Shown: positions 37,207 to 49,690, counted from the stretch's first letter. The stretch: 64,000 nucleotides of DNA from Nymphalis io (GCF_905147045.1 NC_065891.1:11541001-11605000), one strand, 5' to 3'. Made by a program: numbers and translations. The notes: generated by a model from the sequence alone, not told the origin.

Positions 37207-38214
37207 TAGAAAATAATACAATTAGTATTAAATATAGATTTTTCAGATTACAGTTACTGAATAAATGAAGTTTCAATATTATAATATATTCTTGTGATCA
37301 TGGTTGCAATGCAAGTCCAACTTGGTATTTACTGCTCATCAGTGATAACTAAACTTTCAAGTTATTGAAGTTGGCAGTACTGCCCCCAAACTTTGGCGAA
37401 TTCGTTTGGTTGAATGATGAATGATTGTTATTACAGGCCTGTGCCTGATATGATATATCTGTATATCTTGGGTCTCATGTTTGTAACATAAACTATAAAT
37501 GCTAACTATAAGTAATAATGTTTTATGGTACAATTCATGCTTTTTTAATTACAATTTAAATTTTAAATATTGTTATCATTTTATTTTTCTATATTACTAA
37601 AAAAATGATTTTCATTTCGCAAACCTACAAATAATTTTGTGCACGCTTGGAGATTAGCTGGAAGAGAATAAGGAAACGTTAAACCCACCATTTGTATAAT
37701 TATAAACAACAATTAAAAATTATATACCTCTTAAAAATAACGTTTTAACTTATAATGTTGCTTAGCGGGTTGACAGTTAAAAACTATTTTTTCTCTTTTT
37801 GTCCATATTGATTTGACATTTGAAAGAAGAAGACAAGATTGTTTAACTAGCCCTCGAAGCTACATTTATAGGTACCATGTCCACTGAGTATTTATTTAAA
37901 AACATATGTTATATAATATATTTTTTACGAATAATAATATTTCTATTGTTAAGAAGACCTAACAAATTTGAATGCTCTCGACATTCAAACATGATGAACT
38001 CGTCTTGAGACGGGTTGCTCACTTTTAATTAACTTTTAATGTTCCACTTAATATAGGGGATATTAATATATATAGTTTGTCCCTAGTTCTAGTTTTCGTG
38101 GCTTAGTTTAAATTAGTAATTGGTGTTTTTAAGCAATTAATTTTGTTGATGACTATTTTTATTTGTATAAAAAGTACGTTAATACCCTTATGTTGCTTAT
38201 ATTTAAATACGAAC
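37207..38214. other. A+T-rich non-coding stretch
   Basis: Nothing recognised. Confidence 0.5.
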
Positions 38215-38465
38215 ATATATTGGCGTGTCTTGGGAATCAATTCGTATGCCGTGACGGCAAACGACATGACGCTTTTTTATGCTGTCATGCTCGTTCTCCG
38301 AAAACGCTTTATATTCCCTTACGTGTGTGTATGTATTGCGTACACTATATTATATTTTGTTCTTTCGTACCAGTGTGTCGCATCGTATTACGTGTACAGT
38401 AATTCGCAAACGCAACAAATATCTTTTTATTTTTATTTTACTCCATATTTTTTTAGGTTTTCTTT
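38215..38465 (+). repeat. Family G repeat, copy 3
   Basis: 'attggcgtgtcttgggaatc', 'gccgtgacggcaaac', 'gacatgacgcttttttatgc' and 'ttttattttactccatat' match 31245-31465 and, in part, 30305-30375. The long hydrophobic ORF across it (38143-38559) is not conserved in the other copies. Confidence 0.6.
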
Positions 38466-39746
38466 AGTTTTTTTCAATTATCATCAATTTAAATGTTTCA
38501 TATCTACCGAGTGCTTGTGTGGGCCATATTTTTTATTATTACCCTTTGTGGTAAAATAGACTTAAAAATGTTTAGTAAAAATATACATTAAATTTCGAAT
38601 CACTTCTAAATTCGAAAATCGGAAAAAGTAACAAATCAGAACTAAAAACAAATTGTTAACGGTGAAAATTCAATATAGAACATTATAATAACTAATTTCT
38701 TTGACCATTTTCCTTTCATTTCAAGATTTTTTTACCACATCAAAAATCACTTCAGGGACGGCCGGAGTATAATTGCTATGAAAAATTATACATCCCTATT
38801 CCCTCTCTTAATGCACTGTCGGGAACTGTGAGTAATTACGAAGCATTTTCTCGTTATAATTGTTCTTTTCAAATTACCTGGCATACTTTTAAATGGCCTA
38901 GGTTATAACCTATTTTTATATATAAAAAATTATTTGTAATAAGATGTCGTAAGCGTTTGTATATAAAGCTTACAATTACGGTAAATTAATCTAAAAAATA
39001 CCTTTTGACGTTTCACATTTTTCATGCCACCATAACTTTGTAAACACACACGATTTTAAACAAATCTTTACATAAAGCCAAGAAATTATTAAAATTTCTT
39101 TTTATTAAAAAACATATACCATATATAAATTTAAAATCAATAATTTCAATTCGATTCTTTTAAAAAAAAATTAAGCAACCCCAAACAATCAATAGATCGT
39201 TTTATATATTGTAATTATTTTATGAAAGTATGTTCTATATATTTTATTACAAGAACGATTACCAACTTAAGCCCGCAAAGGATACGAAGACGAAGGTAGA
39301 TTGTAATTATATATAATATATTGCCTGAGGCCAAAATCAATCGAAAGTCGATTTTGATTAACGATGAGCCATTAGCATTAACGTATTTATGTGACTTACT
39401 TGTCATTAGTATTATATAAATGTTTCATAGCTTACTATTATATAATTACTTAATCACCAGTGAATTATGTAAAGTTAAATCGGTAATAATTCATATCATA
39501 TTGTGAACTGTAAGTATTTTTTCTAACTCGCCCTTCACAAGGCGTAAATCAAAATGCAAATATATTTTTGAATTGAAATATATAAAAAATACCACGGTAT
39601 TTACCATAACTATATCAAATGTATTGAGTAGTAGAATTCAAGCACTTATAGTTTTACATTTACAGTCATAGTAAAAAAGTAACAACAAGATAAAAATAAG
39701 TTTTAGAGTTCATTTATTCACGCTTCCCCAGTATGTTTTGGTAGAT
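38466..39746. other. A+T-rich non-coding stretch
   Basis: Nothing recognised. Confidence 0.5.
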
Positions 39747-40018
39747 AAGGCGGACGAGCATATGGGCTACCTAATGGTAAGTGGTCACCAACGCCCATAG
39801 ACATTGGCATTGTGAGAAATGGTAACCATCGCTTACATCACCAATGCGCCACCAAGCTTGGGAACTAAGATGTTATGTCCCTTGTGCCTGTAATTACACT
39901 GGCTCACTCACTCTTCAAACCGGAACCCAACAATACCAAGTATTGCTGTTTTGCGATAGAATATTTGATGAGTGGGTTTTACCTACTCAGACGAGCTTAC
40001 ACAAAGGTCTACCACCAG
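39747..40018 (-). repeat. SINE B copy (full body, short tail)
   Basis: Plus-strand 'aaggcggacgagcatatggg' to 'aggtctaccaccag'. Well preserved; the T run expected at its plus-strand start (the A tail) has been lost. Confidence 0.9.
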
Positions 40019-41375
40019 TAGATATACATTAGGTACAACTTTGGCAAACAGACGGTTCCCTCATGATGTCTTCCTACATCGTGAAACAGGCGCTGTGTTA
40101 AAATGAAGCCTTGAACTTGCGAACTTCGGTAAAGGTCGACGAGTTTTAACCACTGGATCGCTATAAATATTCACAATATTATAATATTGCATGAGATTAT
40201 GAATGTTTGTTAAAAACTTAATTCACTTGTATTGCACTGTTTATCTTTAATCCTATTAAAAGGGTCACACAAAAACCATATTTCCAACTTTTATCATTTC
40301 TACTTAGTTACGTATGAAAAAATACAGTCATTCGATTCCTTCTGGCAAACAAGATTACCATTGATTTATATCGGCGATAGGTATTTCTGATAAGAGCTTT
40401 CTGTTTTGACGGTTTACGTAAACAACGGCCAAATGGTTTTTCCGATAGAACTCCTTCGGGCAAATATATTATTAGTGAAAGCGATGTATCCGTTTTTGTA
40501 ATATGACTCGCGCTTGTAAACGAGAAAAAATAGCCTTTTAACAATTTCAAAATTGTACTTCAAATAGTAATTTATATTTTACCGCCAAAATATAAAATCC
40601 TGTTGAGCGTGGAATTGGAATTATCTTTATTCAAGGAGGCTTCTACAAGGCCTTTTGATGTAAATTAACAAGATTAAATTAAATGTAACATTTTACTCCT
40701 TTATATAAATTCTATCTATTATATTATAGTATCTAGTATATATATTGACTGAATATAACCCATTTCATCGATTTAAACTTTATTCTTTTAGAATAAGTTG
40801 CGATTGCGCGATATGCTGTATTTTTCTTTGTCGTGGCATATTTTTTCTTCGGAATATCCGGAAAAATCCTTATTAGGAAACTTGATTATTAGAATATCAA
40901 AGTATTCTTTGCGTGTCATCACTTTTATTTCAATTAATTAAAATCTGGAATACACAGCGAAAAAGTCAAATAAAGCGTAAAAATATTAATAAACATTCAA
41001 TTCAATGATTGAATATCTTCACCTAAAACAAAAGATATGCTAGACTTAAACGTATGTAAATCTTACCAAAAAAAAAAAGATAATAAAACCTGAAGTAAAT
41101 TAAAAAAAACAACAAAACACAACGGTATTTATATTTACTTAAAACGATATTACATTCAGCAATTTATTTTAGTGTCCCAATAACTAACCCATTAACACTG
41201 TGTTAGGTTATTTACTTAGGTTGAGAATAATATAAATATATAATGAAGTACATTAACGCTCTCTTACTAACGTTTGCTCAATTCTTAACAATCCTTATCA
41301 AAACGCATAACATGCTAATTTGAATCGAATCGAGTAGAATTTGAAATCAAAATTATAGTTACTTTTTACAATTTG
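40019..41375. other. Non-coding stretch
   Basis: 40040-40165 weakly resembles the head half of a minus-strand SINE A ('ccctcatgatgtcttcctac', 'gagttttaaccactgga'). A basic 80-codon minus ORF at 40308-40550 is unrecognised. Confidence 0.4.
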
Positions 41376-41644
41376 ACGAGCCGGTTGGCGTAGTTGGTAG
41401 AACACTTGCCTTTCACCGAAGGTTGTGGGTTCCCACCCAGGACAGACATTTGTGTGCATGAACATGTCTGTTTGTCCTGAGTCTGGGTGTAATTATGTAT
41501 ATAAGTATGTATTTACAACAGAAAAGTAGTATATGTAGTATATCTGTTGTCTGGTTTCCTTAGCACAAGCTTTGTACAAGCTTAATTTGGGATCAGATGT
41601 CCGTGTGTGAAAAATGTCCAAGGATATTATTATTATTATTATTG
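41376..41644 (+). repeat. SINE D copy 1 (tRNA-derived)
   Basis: tRNA-like head 'gacgagccggttggcgtagt' with A box TGGCGTAGTTGGT and a B-box-like GGGTTCCCACCC. A body containing 'gtctgggtgtaattatgtat' and 'agctttgtacaagcttaatt' follows, and then an (ATT)n tail. Related to 54525-54780 and 60736-61010. Confidence 0.9.
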
Positions 41645-42444
41645 GAACTAATAATTTCGAATATATAAAACAATATACGAAAGCTTAGGAAAGAAGACGT
41701 GAGTCGTACGGATCGGGTCACTTATTTAGTTATCCCATATTGTTTTAGAATATATATAATATTACCAATTTTTTTATTTATTCTTTAATTATACATTTTT
41801 ACTGTCATTTTTTTTTATTTCATTTCACATTAAATGAACCATCGTTCATAAAACATTAACACGGAAGCCTCGCAATGACCCCCTTTAGCCTGAACGAAAA
41901 TTCAATTGCGTGGCGATCTGCATTCATTTGACACAGAGTGTAGTTGAAAAACGCTTACGTTATGCTAGTGGTGACTTTTATGTCCCAGTACAACGTGCAG
42001 GAATCTAATTACTGTGCTCCTGCCCAACTGTTGACATTGACGTTTTTTATTCTTACTTTACATGCATTTCGGACAGAAATTGAGGTTGGTGCAGAGCGCT
42101 TTTTATTCAAAAAGTTTTCCCTCGATTTTGGTAGCATTTTCTCTCTCAGGCTAATTGAAAATTCTATCTGTTCACCGTGAGTTGTAAAGCGAAGTCGATC
42201 TGTCAAGCGTACGCTTGTATGTACAAGTATATATGTATACGCTTGTATATATGTATATACGCTTACTAATTCTGAAGATTAAACCTTATTAGAAATTCGA
42301 ACGGATTGTAGCTTATACGATTCTTATCAGTAATTAGATCATAAATACAATAATTTGTGTAAGTTCAAAAAAATATATTAAATGCTAATTATTCTAAGTT
42401 TTTTTAAGTATTTTGTCATAAATCTTTCAGTGTTTTCTGAGAGT
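41645..42444. other. Stretch with a less A+T-rich island
   Basis: 41860-42200 has balanced composition and ORFs on both strands (78 and 65 codons), none recognised. 42204-42217 is a perfect palindrome CAAGCGTACGCTTG, followed by imperfect 'tatacgctt' repeats. Confidence 0.4.
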
Positions 42445-42579
42445 GCTTCCAGACTCCAGGCTGCTACTGAGAATTTTCGAATGAAAAACTCAATAACTTT
42501 TTATTGGCCCGACCTGGGATTTGAGATCAGGACCTCCAGGTCTGCGGCCTTATATCTAGCCACTAGATCAACGTGGCAG
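42445..42579 (-). repeat. SINE C, 5' half
   Basis: tRNA head on the minus strand at 42579 (tgccacgttgatctagtggc) followed by the first part of the body; the 3' half is absent. Confidence 0.8.
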
Positions 42580-42924
42580 GCAAATGTATTATTGTTTCGA
42601 ACTATACACAAATCAAACTATACAAAAAATTGCTGGCTGCGATTTGAAAAGTAGATTTAATCAAAAAACTTCTAGTCAGCCTCATTCGGTCTGGGTTAAA
42701 ATATACTCGCTTGATTCTATTTATTAATATTTATATATAATTATATTACTAGGTAATTAGTAAAAAAATAGGAAAAACAAACCACCAATTTCCTGTACAT
42801 AAAAAAATATAATTATATTTAAATATGCAGATCGTAGAGTATCGTATTACTTATAATAAATATTGTTTTTTGATATATACGCCTTATTATACTGTATAAT
42901 AAGCCTTAATATATAAATGATAGT
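42580..42924. other. A+T-rich non-coding stretch
   Basis: Nothing recognised. Confidence 0.5.
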
Positions 42925-43687
42925 ATATATATATTAAATATATAAGCTAGCGCTTGACTGTTATCACACCTGATGGAAAGTGATGATACTGTCTGAGATG
43001 GAGCGCGCTTGATTAGAAGATGCCTATTCACTCTAGACTTGAAGGTACCCATATTGTAGGTGGTGGGGAAAACGGAGGTTGGGAGGGCATTCCAGATCTT
43101 AGTGGTGCGTATCAGAAACGAGGAAGCAACTCGTTTCGTACGTGTCTTAGATACGTCAACTACGTACATGTGCAGATCTTTAGGATGCTTCGCAGTTCTG
43201 TGGTAAAAAGGTGACAGAGGAACCAAATTAAATAGTTCCTGGGCGCTCTCCGAAAAATATTCTGTAGAAAACCGACAAACAGGCAACGTTTGCGATGGTG
43301 TTCCAAGGTCTGGAGTTTTGCGATCAGTGTCTGGTCACCAATGAACCTTCTAGCACGACGATCCACTAAATCCAAAGCTTCAAGCTAGTACTTAGCAGAG
43401 CCATCCCATAAATGGCTGCAGTACTCCATGCACGATCTGACTTGGGCTTGATATAAGGTCAGAAGCTGTTCCGGTGTGATGTACTGTTTGAACTTATTGA
43501 GGATACCAAGTTTTTTGCCAGCAGTTTTAGGTTTGGATTCAATACATTGCCCAAAGTTGAGTTTGGATGTCAAGGTAACTCCTAGAAGCTCAATACTGTC
43601 GGTGATGTGTACAGATACATTTCGGAAAGTCAGGAATGTCAGGAGGAATGGACTCCTCTCACCGAAACAAGACGTGCCACATGACAA
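42925..43687 (-). pseudogene. CR1/Jockey-type LINE fragment J (C-terminus and 3' end)
   Basis: The minus strand encodes the reverse transcriptase C-terminal region: 'SIELLGVTLTSKLNFGQ', 'KKLGILNKFKQYITPEQLL', 'VRSCMEYCSHLWDGSAKY', then an in-frame TAG at 43385 and 'LEALDLVDRRARRFIGD'. A frameshift near 43290 moves the rest to another frame ('RVASSFLIRTTKIWNALP', 'FKSRVNRHLL'). It is homologous to the same part of LINE L (SAKYLLEALDRLQRRAVR). The 3' end has CACTTTCCATCAGGTG (42967-42982) followed by an A+T tail. 5'-truncated and dead. Confidence 0.88.
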
Positions 43688-44072
43688 ATCTAGCCACTAG
43701 GCTTTGTTCGTAGGGTGGTAATGCTAGCTGCGGCCGAAGCCTTCCACCTAAAGTATGTTGTTCAATTAGCACCACGCAAGGGCCACGTGTAGGGTAAAGA
43801 GGTATGAAACCTGACTTTGGTAAGACCTACGGATGCGAGCAACTTTGACCCCCAAAAATATTTGTATTAATCATATACATAAATATTATGTATATAATTA
43901 ATACAAGTATTTTGTTAATTGTTAAAAAGAGAAACGGACTTTCCTGTTGCCTCTTCGCGGTTGAATCTACATTCCGAAACGGTGGTTAAAGTTAAAATTG
44001 TAAAATGTCGATTTAAAAAAGCTTACGAAAGCTTACTAGAATAAAGTATATTTCGACTTTGATTTCAATACT
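43688..44072. other. Non-coding stretch
   Basis: 43690-43860 is less A+T-rich ('caagggccacgtgtagggta') and may be a repeat I cannot name; the rest is featureless. Confidence 0.4.
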
Positions 44073-45020
44073 TTACTTCCCACTTAGAACCTCCTCCCCC
44101 ATGGAACGCCAACCATCCCGATCTTGGGCAGTCAGCATCCATCCCGAACCTGCCACCTTTTTTAAATCATCGGCCCATCTTGTCACAGGGCGTCCTACAC
44201 TACGTTTGCCTAAGCGTGGTCTCCACTCCAACACGTGTCGGCTCCATCGGCCATCAATGCGCCTGGAGACATGACCAGCCCTCTTCCACTTCAGCGAGCT
44301 AATTCTAAGCGCGATGTCGGTGACTTTAGTTCTCTGGCGAATGTCCTCGTTTCGGATTCTATCTGCCAGAGAAACCCCAAGCATCGCACGTTCCATTGCT
44401 CGCTGAGCGACCCTAAATTTGTGGACCAGTCCTACGGTAAGTGTCCACGTTTCGGCACCGTAAGTCATTACAGGTAGGACGAACTGATTGAAGACCCTGG
44501 TCTTAAGCGACTGTGGGATCGACGATTCAAAAATATGACGTAACCTCCCGAATGCCGCCCAGCCCAAACGTATTCTTTTTTTAGCCGCCTTCTCAAAGTT
44601 GTGCCGGCCAAGTTGTATAGTTTGGCCCAGGTAAATATATTCCTGCACAACTTCAAGTGGAGAGCCGTTTACGACCACTGGTCTCGGGGATATATGACGG
44701 TTTGCCATAATTTTGGTCTTTTCAATGTTCATCCCGAGACCTACTTGTCTTGAAGAATCGCTCAGGCTGTTTAGCATCTCTTCGATCGAATCGATGTCGG
44801 GAAGATCGTCTGATAGGTGGCGTGTTAGTCTGGCTCGTGGGTCATCCGCACTGTGGGACTCAGGTGGAGGTACACGTGATGAGTATAAATCGCGTGGTCG
44901 TGGATCGGTGGCGTCGTCAATGCCCTGCCTGGTTTCCAACATGGCAAATCGGTTCTGTAGTTCCAGCTGGAAGTTTTCGCAACCAGCTTCGACCTGAGGC
45001 AGAGTTGGTCTTGGTTCCCA
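44073..45020 (-). pseudogene. RTE LINE copy T, internally deleted but with a 289-codon ORF
   Basis: Coding similarity to copy R starts near 45020 ('QVEAGCENFQLELQNRFAML'). A deletion leads to 'SADDPRARLTRHLSDDLPD'. A second deletion leads to 'RQVGLGMNIEKTKIMANRH', and the rest follows copy R to 'LKKVAGSGWM' and 'WRSMGEE'. The whole reverse transcriptase catalytic core (motifs A to C) is missing. Even so, 44073-44942 is one uninterrupted frame of 289 codons. The endonuclease, 5' leader and 3' tail are absent. It cannot be an active enzyme; the C-terminal part resembles the zinc-knuckle-less end of RTE proteins. Confidence 0.9.
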
Positions 45021-45507
45021 TAAATTTGTAGAATTATTACATAAAATGTCAATAATATCTTTTGAGGCTCAATGAATCGGCTTCCCAGAACTCTGTCGTT
45101 AATTGGCTCTTAAAACTTTAAATGCAAAAGGCTTATATTTATTTTCTATCGGAAGATGAGTCAACACATCAATATTTCTTTTTTTATTTGAATACTATTC
45201 GTTTTAATAATATAAAGTCATGTCGGCCCTAGGCGATCGAGCTTCGTTCGTTCTAGAAAATTAGTGACTCTAAAGAATTGTGTTTGTTTAAATTATACAT
45301 ATACATAGACTAAAAAGTAAAACCTTATTTAAATACAAATTTGAACCAAATCGTTAAAGCCGTTTCCAAATATACAAAATAAATTTATGTACAAGAATTG
45401 CTCATTTTATATTATAAGATATAACCTATATTATAATGTAATAATATTTTTATCATCCATTGAACGGGTAACTGGCTTACGGAAAATATATCTTGTCAAG
45501 CATATCA
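45021..45507. other. A+T-rich non-coding stretch
   Basis: Nothing recognised. Confidence 0.5.
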
Positions 45508-45904
45508 CAATCATTATAATAATAATAATAATGTCCTCCAGACCGATTTCGGCCACGGCGGCCAATCTCAAGAGAGATTAGCCAACTACGCAGGAGATGT
45601 TATAGTGCACAAGTGTGTGCGCAAACAGAAGTGCACTCTCTATTCCCTAACTCTCATAATCCGATGGGACGGTAATCCGACACGACCGGAAAGAGTTCAG
45701 GCGCAGGACCAACGGCTTTAGGTGCTTTCCGAGGCACGGGAGTGTACACACTTCCAACTTCTAGACTCCGGGCTGCTACTGAGAATTTTCTAAGAGAAAA
45801 ACCCAATAACTTTTTTACTTGCCCGACCTGGGAATTGAACACAAGACCTCCGGGTCTGCGGCCTTATATCAAGCCACTAGACCAACGAGGCAGTCAATCA
45901 TTAT
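45508..45904 (-). repeat. SINE C copy with 10-bp target-site duplication
   Basis: CAATCATTAT occurs at 45508-45517 and 45895-45904, directly flanking a full-length minus-strand SINE C. The tRNA head is at 45894 (actgcctcgttggtctagtg; B box GTGTTCAATTCCC) and the 3' end runs into an (ATT)n tail. The best preserved copy of the family here. Confidence 0.93.
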
Positions 45905-46215
45905 TATTATTCTAAAAACAATTTAAGCACTTGAAGTACCCTACGCGCTTACCTATAATTCAAACAGTGACCTTCGTTTAGCATCTTTATGTTTTATTTA
46001 TACCGGAGTTAAATATTTTCTTTGTATATAGATTATTTATGTATAGATATATGGTTATATGTCTATAAACCGAAAAATTTTGATCATGATATGTTCTTTA
46101 TAAATTTAACTCGGATTTACGATACTATTGTTCAGTTGCTTTTGAAAAACTAAAATGTGTGTCTTTTAATTATGTTTTGAAAGTATATCATATATACGAC
46201 TATTATAATGTAACA
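45905..46215. other. A+T-rich non-coding stretch
   Basis: Nothing recognised. Confidence 0.5.
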
Positions 46216-46512
46216 GTAACAGCCTGTTAATGTCCCACTGCTGAGCTAAGGCCTCCTCTCCCTTTTTGAGGAGAAGGCTTAGAGCTTATTCCACCACGCT
46301 GCTCCAATGCTGGTTGGTAGAATACACATGTGACATAATTTCAATGAAATTAGACACATGCAGGTTTCCTCACGATGTTTTCCTTCACCCTCAAGCACGA
46401 GATGAATTTTAATCACAAATTAAGCACATGAAAATTCAGTGGTGCTTACCCGGGTTTGAACCCATGATCATCGGTTAAGATTCACGCGTTCTAACCACTA
46501 GGCCATCTCGGC
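46216..46512 (-). repeat. SINE A copy (full length)
   Basis: Complete: head gccgagatggcctagtggtt at 46512, B box GGGTTCAAACCC, body, and the RTE-like 3' end at 46216. Confidence 0.94.
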
Positions 46513-46583
46513 TTATAATAATTAGCATATATTAAATTAAATACAAAATAGACAACGATTATTTAATTTTAATAAAAATATGA

Positions 46584-46656
46584 CGTCCAACGCGGGGCTC
46601 GAACCCAAGACCCTGAGATTAAAAGTCTCATGCTCTACCGACTGAGCTAGCCGGGC
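46584..46656 (-). tRNA. tRNA-Lys(TTT)-like gene, slightly degraded
   Basis: The 73-nt cloverleaf reads GCCCGGCTAGCTCAG on the minus strand, with anticodon loop CTTTTAA (TTT) and T loop TTCGAGC. The D and anticodon stems pair fully. The acceptor stem has one mismatch (C2-A71) and the T stem one mismatch (T49-C65) plus a wobble. A TTTTT pol III terminator follows 7 nt downstream. No SINE body is attached. It could be a working gene, but two unpaired positions make a recent pseudogene as likely. Confidence 0.75.
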
Positions 46657-47208
46657 TTATATCTTCATCATAAATAACCGCAAATACTCTCATATGTGTA
46701 TCCTCATAAAATGAACGTATTTATTGTCTCATCCCAACTTACAAATTAGAATTTTATCGCGAAATATTTCATTACATAATGAGATATAAAAAAATATACA
46801 AGGGTTTACTCTACTTAACTTTCATGCGTTTACTAAATGAATCATCAAAACTATCATCACAAAATCTATTTATACAAACAAAAAAACGTTCCAAATGAAT
46901 ATATTATTTATTTTTATAACCAATTAATATCGTGTGGTAACAAATTGAAAGTAAGAAGTAAAAATAATATTGTCGTATTTTTATTCGTAAAAATGATTAC
47001 TATGACAAATTAATAATTATCATTTATAAAACATAAGGATTACTGACACATAAAAAACTATATATTTGTACTACAATCATTATAAAAATAAAATAAAATA
47101 GTCTTTCATTTACTTCCTAACTATGACTAACAGTAATTAAGCTACTATAATTTAGTGGAATACTATAGAAAGTAAAAGCCTCTATTCTGATAAAGTCAAA
47201 ATCAAAGT
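46657..47208. other. A+T-rich non-coding stretch
   Basis: Nothing recognised. Confidence 0.5.
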
Positions 47209-47905
47209 CAAAAATATTTATCCGGCGTTACACTTTCTTATTGATTGTCATAAATCTACCACCCGTTCGGAAATAAACACCTCAGACCTGAGAAGAACCG
47301 GCGAAAGAAAATCAGCGGTTTTTTTATATCTTTTTCTTTACAAGAAGTGCAATACATATACAACACTAGCCAAATTATATATACCTTTTTTTAAATTTGA
47401 GATAACCTTTATATATATTCCCAGGGTGTGCAATCATTTAAAAAGTCATCGGATGTGTAATATCCTTTAGCACACAAGCGTTCCTTAACGATTATTTTAA
47501 ATTTCACAATTGAATATTTTTAAACGTTTTCTGGGATCCTGTTGTAAAAGCGTATACATTTTCCCATAAAAAACTTACTAGCACTGTGTAATCTGGTAAT
47601 AATGGTTGTAAGTTTATACTTGTTCCTGGTGTTAACAGTATGTACGTCACAATTTCTAGGAACATCTTTTATGTTTTTCGTACATACATAACATTATCAA
47701 ATATATATTGAGAAGCGAACGTCATTATTTTAATTTCTTTAAATTTACATCTAAGTGAATCTTTAGGGCACTTTAGATTGCACAAATAGCCCTCTTCTGC
47801 AGTACAAAAATCGTATTAATATCGGCTCCATTACCCCAGAGTAGAATGCCATAAGACATATATAAGACAACATGGTCTTAGTACAATTCGCTTTAAAATA
47901 ATAAC
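47209..47905 (-). pseudogene. Jockey-type LINE fragment K (C-terminus and 3' UTR)
   Basis: The minus strand at 47770-47870 reads 'SYGILLWGNGADINTIFVLQ' then 'KRAICAI', a hallmark of the C-terminal part of Jockey-group reverse transcriptases. Weaker similarity continues downstream across stops. The 3' UTR holds the complement of 'ctaccacccgttcggaa' and 'gagaagaaccggcgaaagaa', typical of such lepidopteran LINEs, ending near 47209. 5'-truncated and dead. Confidence 0.75.
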
Positions 47906-49261
47906 ATTCGTTACATTACACACCTTCAATTAGCGTAGGCCACCTTACGTCATAAGTACGATTATCTATAACTCTATCTGCAACTAAACACTTCATGCAT
48001 AACTTTAGATGGAGATTGCTGACCCAAATTGCTGAACAAATCTAAACGTGAATCAAACAATAAAATATAGTTAGCCCATTATTTTTGATAACTGTTTATC
48101 TATTTTTTGTATATAATCTTTATAAATAATCAATCACTTAACGTAATATTTCATCCAGGTATGCCAATAACACAAAACGTAGCCGCACTTTATAATGGGT
48201 AAAATTAATTTCAACCTCTATTAAGAGCAACGATTCTCGACAAATGGGAATATAGAATTCCGTAAAAGAATTTAACTCTCTTTTAAAATGATTCGCTTTA
48301 TAAACTCAACACGATGTAGAATGATTTAGATGAATTGTTACCGTCTAAAATGAAACGGTTTAAGCACGATATAATTAATGTAATGTAACGAACAATTAAA
48401 CGAAAATTTATTTTCGTTAACAAATTCTCAGTTAAACCATTATTTTATACTATGTATTTTATCATTTTAGTTATTATTATAAAATATCATATTTATAAAT
48501 ACAATATGATGAATTTCAAATTTCGATTTTAATGATTTATTTATAGCTTTATCTATAAATTATTTAGACGGTGATTAGTTCGACCATCGGAGCGTCACGG
48601 TATGCCTAAGCGATCTGGTGGCGCCTATTAAGAAACGGAGAGTATACTGCTATTTAAATAATGTTATTGTCATTATATGCAACATTGTTCAGGAGTACAG
48701 TTTTAAAGGGATAGTGGTCTGTCACTTCCTCTAACGTAGATTTTAAACCATATTCTTCCGGCCTTATGATCTTTGAAATTTAAATTAAGTAGATATAATC
48801 AAAGATTATATGCTTTATGATATGCTTTAAATACTCAAATATTAAAGAATATTTTAAATTTAACTGTTAATAAACAGAATTGTTGTTCTGTTTTTATTTT
48901 AATTTTTTGTCTTAACTCTTTTTCTGATAAAAATATATATTTTTATGTTTTTATAAAACTGTTTTATTGTGATGGAAACAAAGTTTCAACAATTGAGTTT
49001 CACTCACCAATGTCCGCAACGGATGAACAACGTGATCAAATTGTGAATGGACTCGCGAAAAATCCTACCCTGCTAAAATATTTTTTGTATGATATACAGT
49101 GGTAAAGTTTTTTAACTTTTCATTTATAGTGTATTTTTTTATAGAATTAAATTCCAAATTTTGTCAAATTTTCACGCATAAAGTTCCTTATGTTTGGATA
49201 AGATTCACATATTTAAAAATATGTTTTGATCGAATAAGAGGAACATCTATCTATTAAAGGA
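47906..49261. other. A+T-rich non-coding stretch
   Basis: The first 150 bp may be more LINE K, beyond recognition. Otherwise nothing seen. Confidence 0.45.
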
Positions 49262-49575
49262 GATGGCGACGGCGACCATTCTCAAGGGAGACTAGCCAAC
49301 TTCGCAGAATATATTATAGTACATAAGTGTTACTTACACACAACTGCACTCTCTATTCCCTCTCTAATAATTTGATGTCGTTGCAAATCCAACGCGAACA
49401 AAAGGGTTAAAGCTCAGGACAAGCAGATTAACGTGTTTTTCGAGGAACGAAAGTGTTAGCACTACTGGCTTCCAAGCTCCAAGGCACTGGTGGGAATTTC
49501 TCGAGAAAAAAAACATTAAAAGTTTATGTACCTGATTTGGTGATTTAACCAAGTAAGTAGTCTCTTAACCAACAA
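49262..49575 (-). repeat. Degraded SINE C
   Basis: 'tctcaagggagactagccaa', 'actgcactctctattccctc' and 'gaatttctcgagaaaaaaa' follow the SINE C body. The tRNA head is barely traceable. Confidence 0.65.
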
Positions 49576-49690
49576 ATATTACAGAATTTATACAAGTATC
49601 TATAATATATTATTCGATATATCAAAATACCGTCATGCTCGTAAAATATTTGTTTTTTTTTTTTTTTTTATATTCGCCGGGAGGGCAAAT

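Noticed and set aside
38143..38559. 138-codon hydrophobic ORF as a membrane protein
   Set aside because: It overlaps repeat family G, the frame is not kept in the other copies, and hydrophobicity follows from T-rich DNA.
40308..40550. 80-codon basic minus ORF as a gene
   Set aside because: No domain, no context and no second line of evidence.
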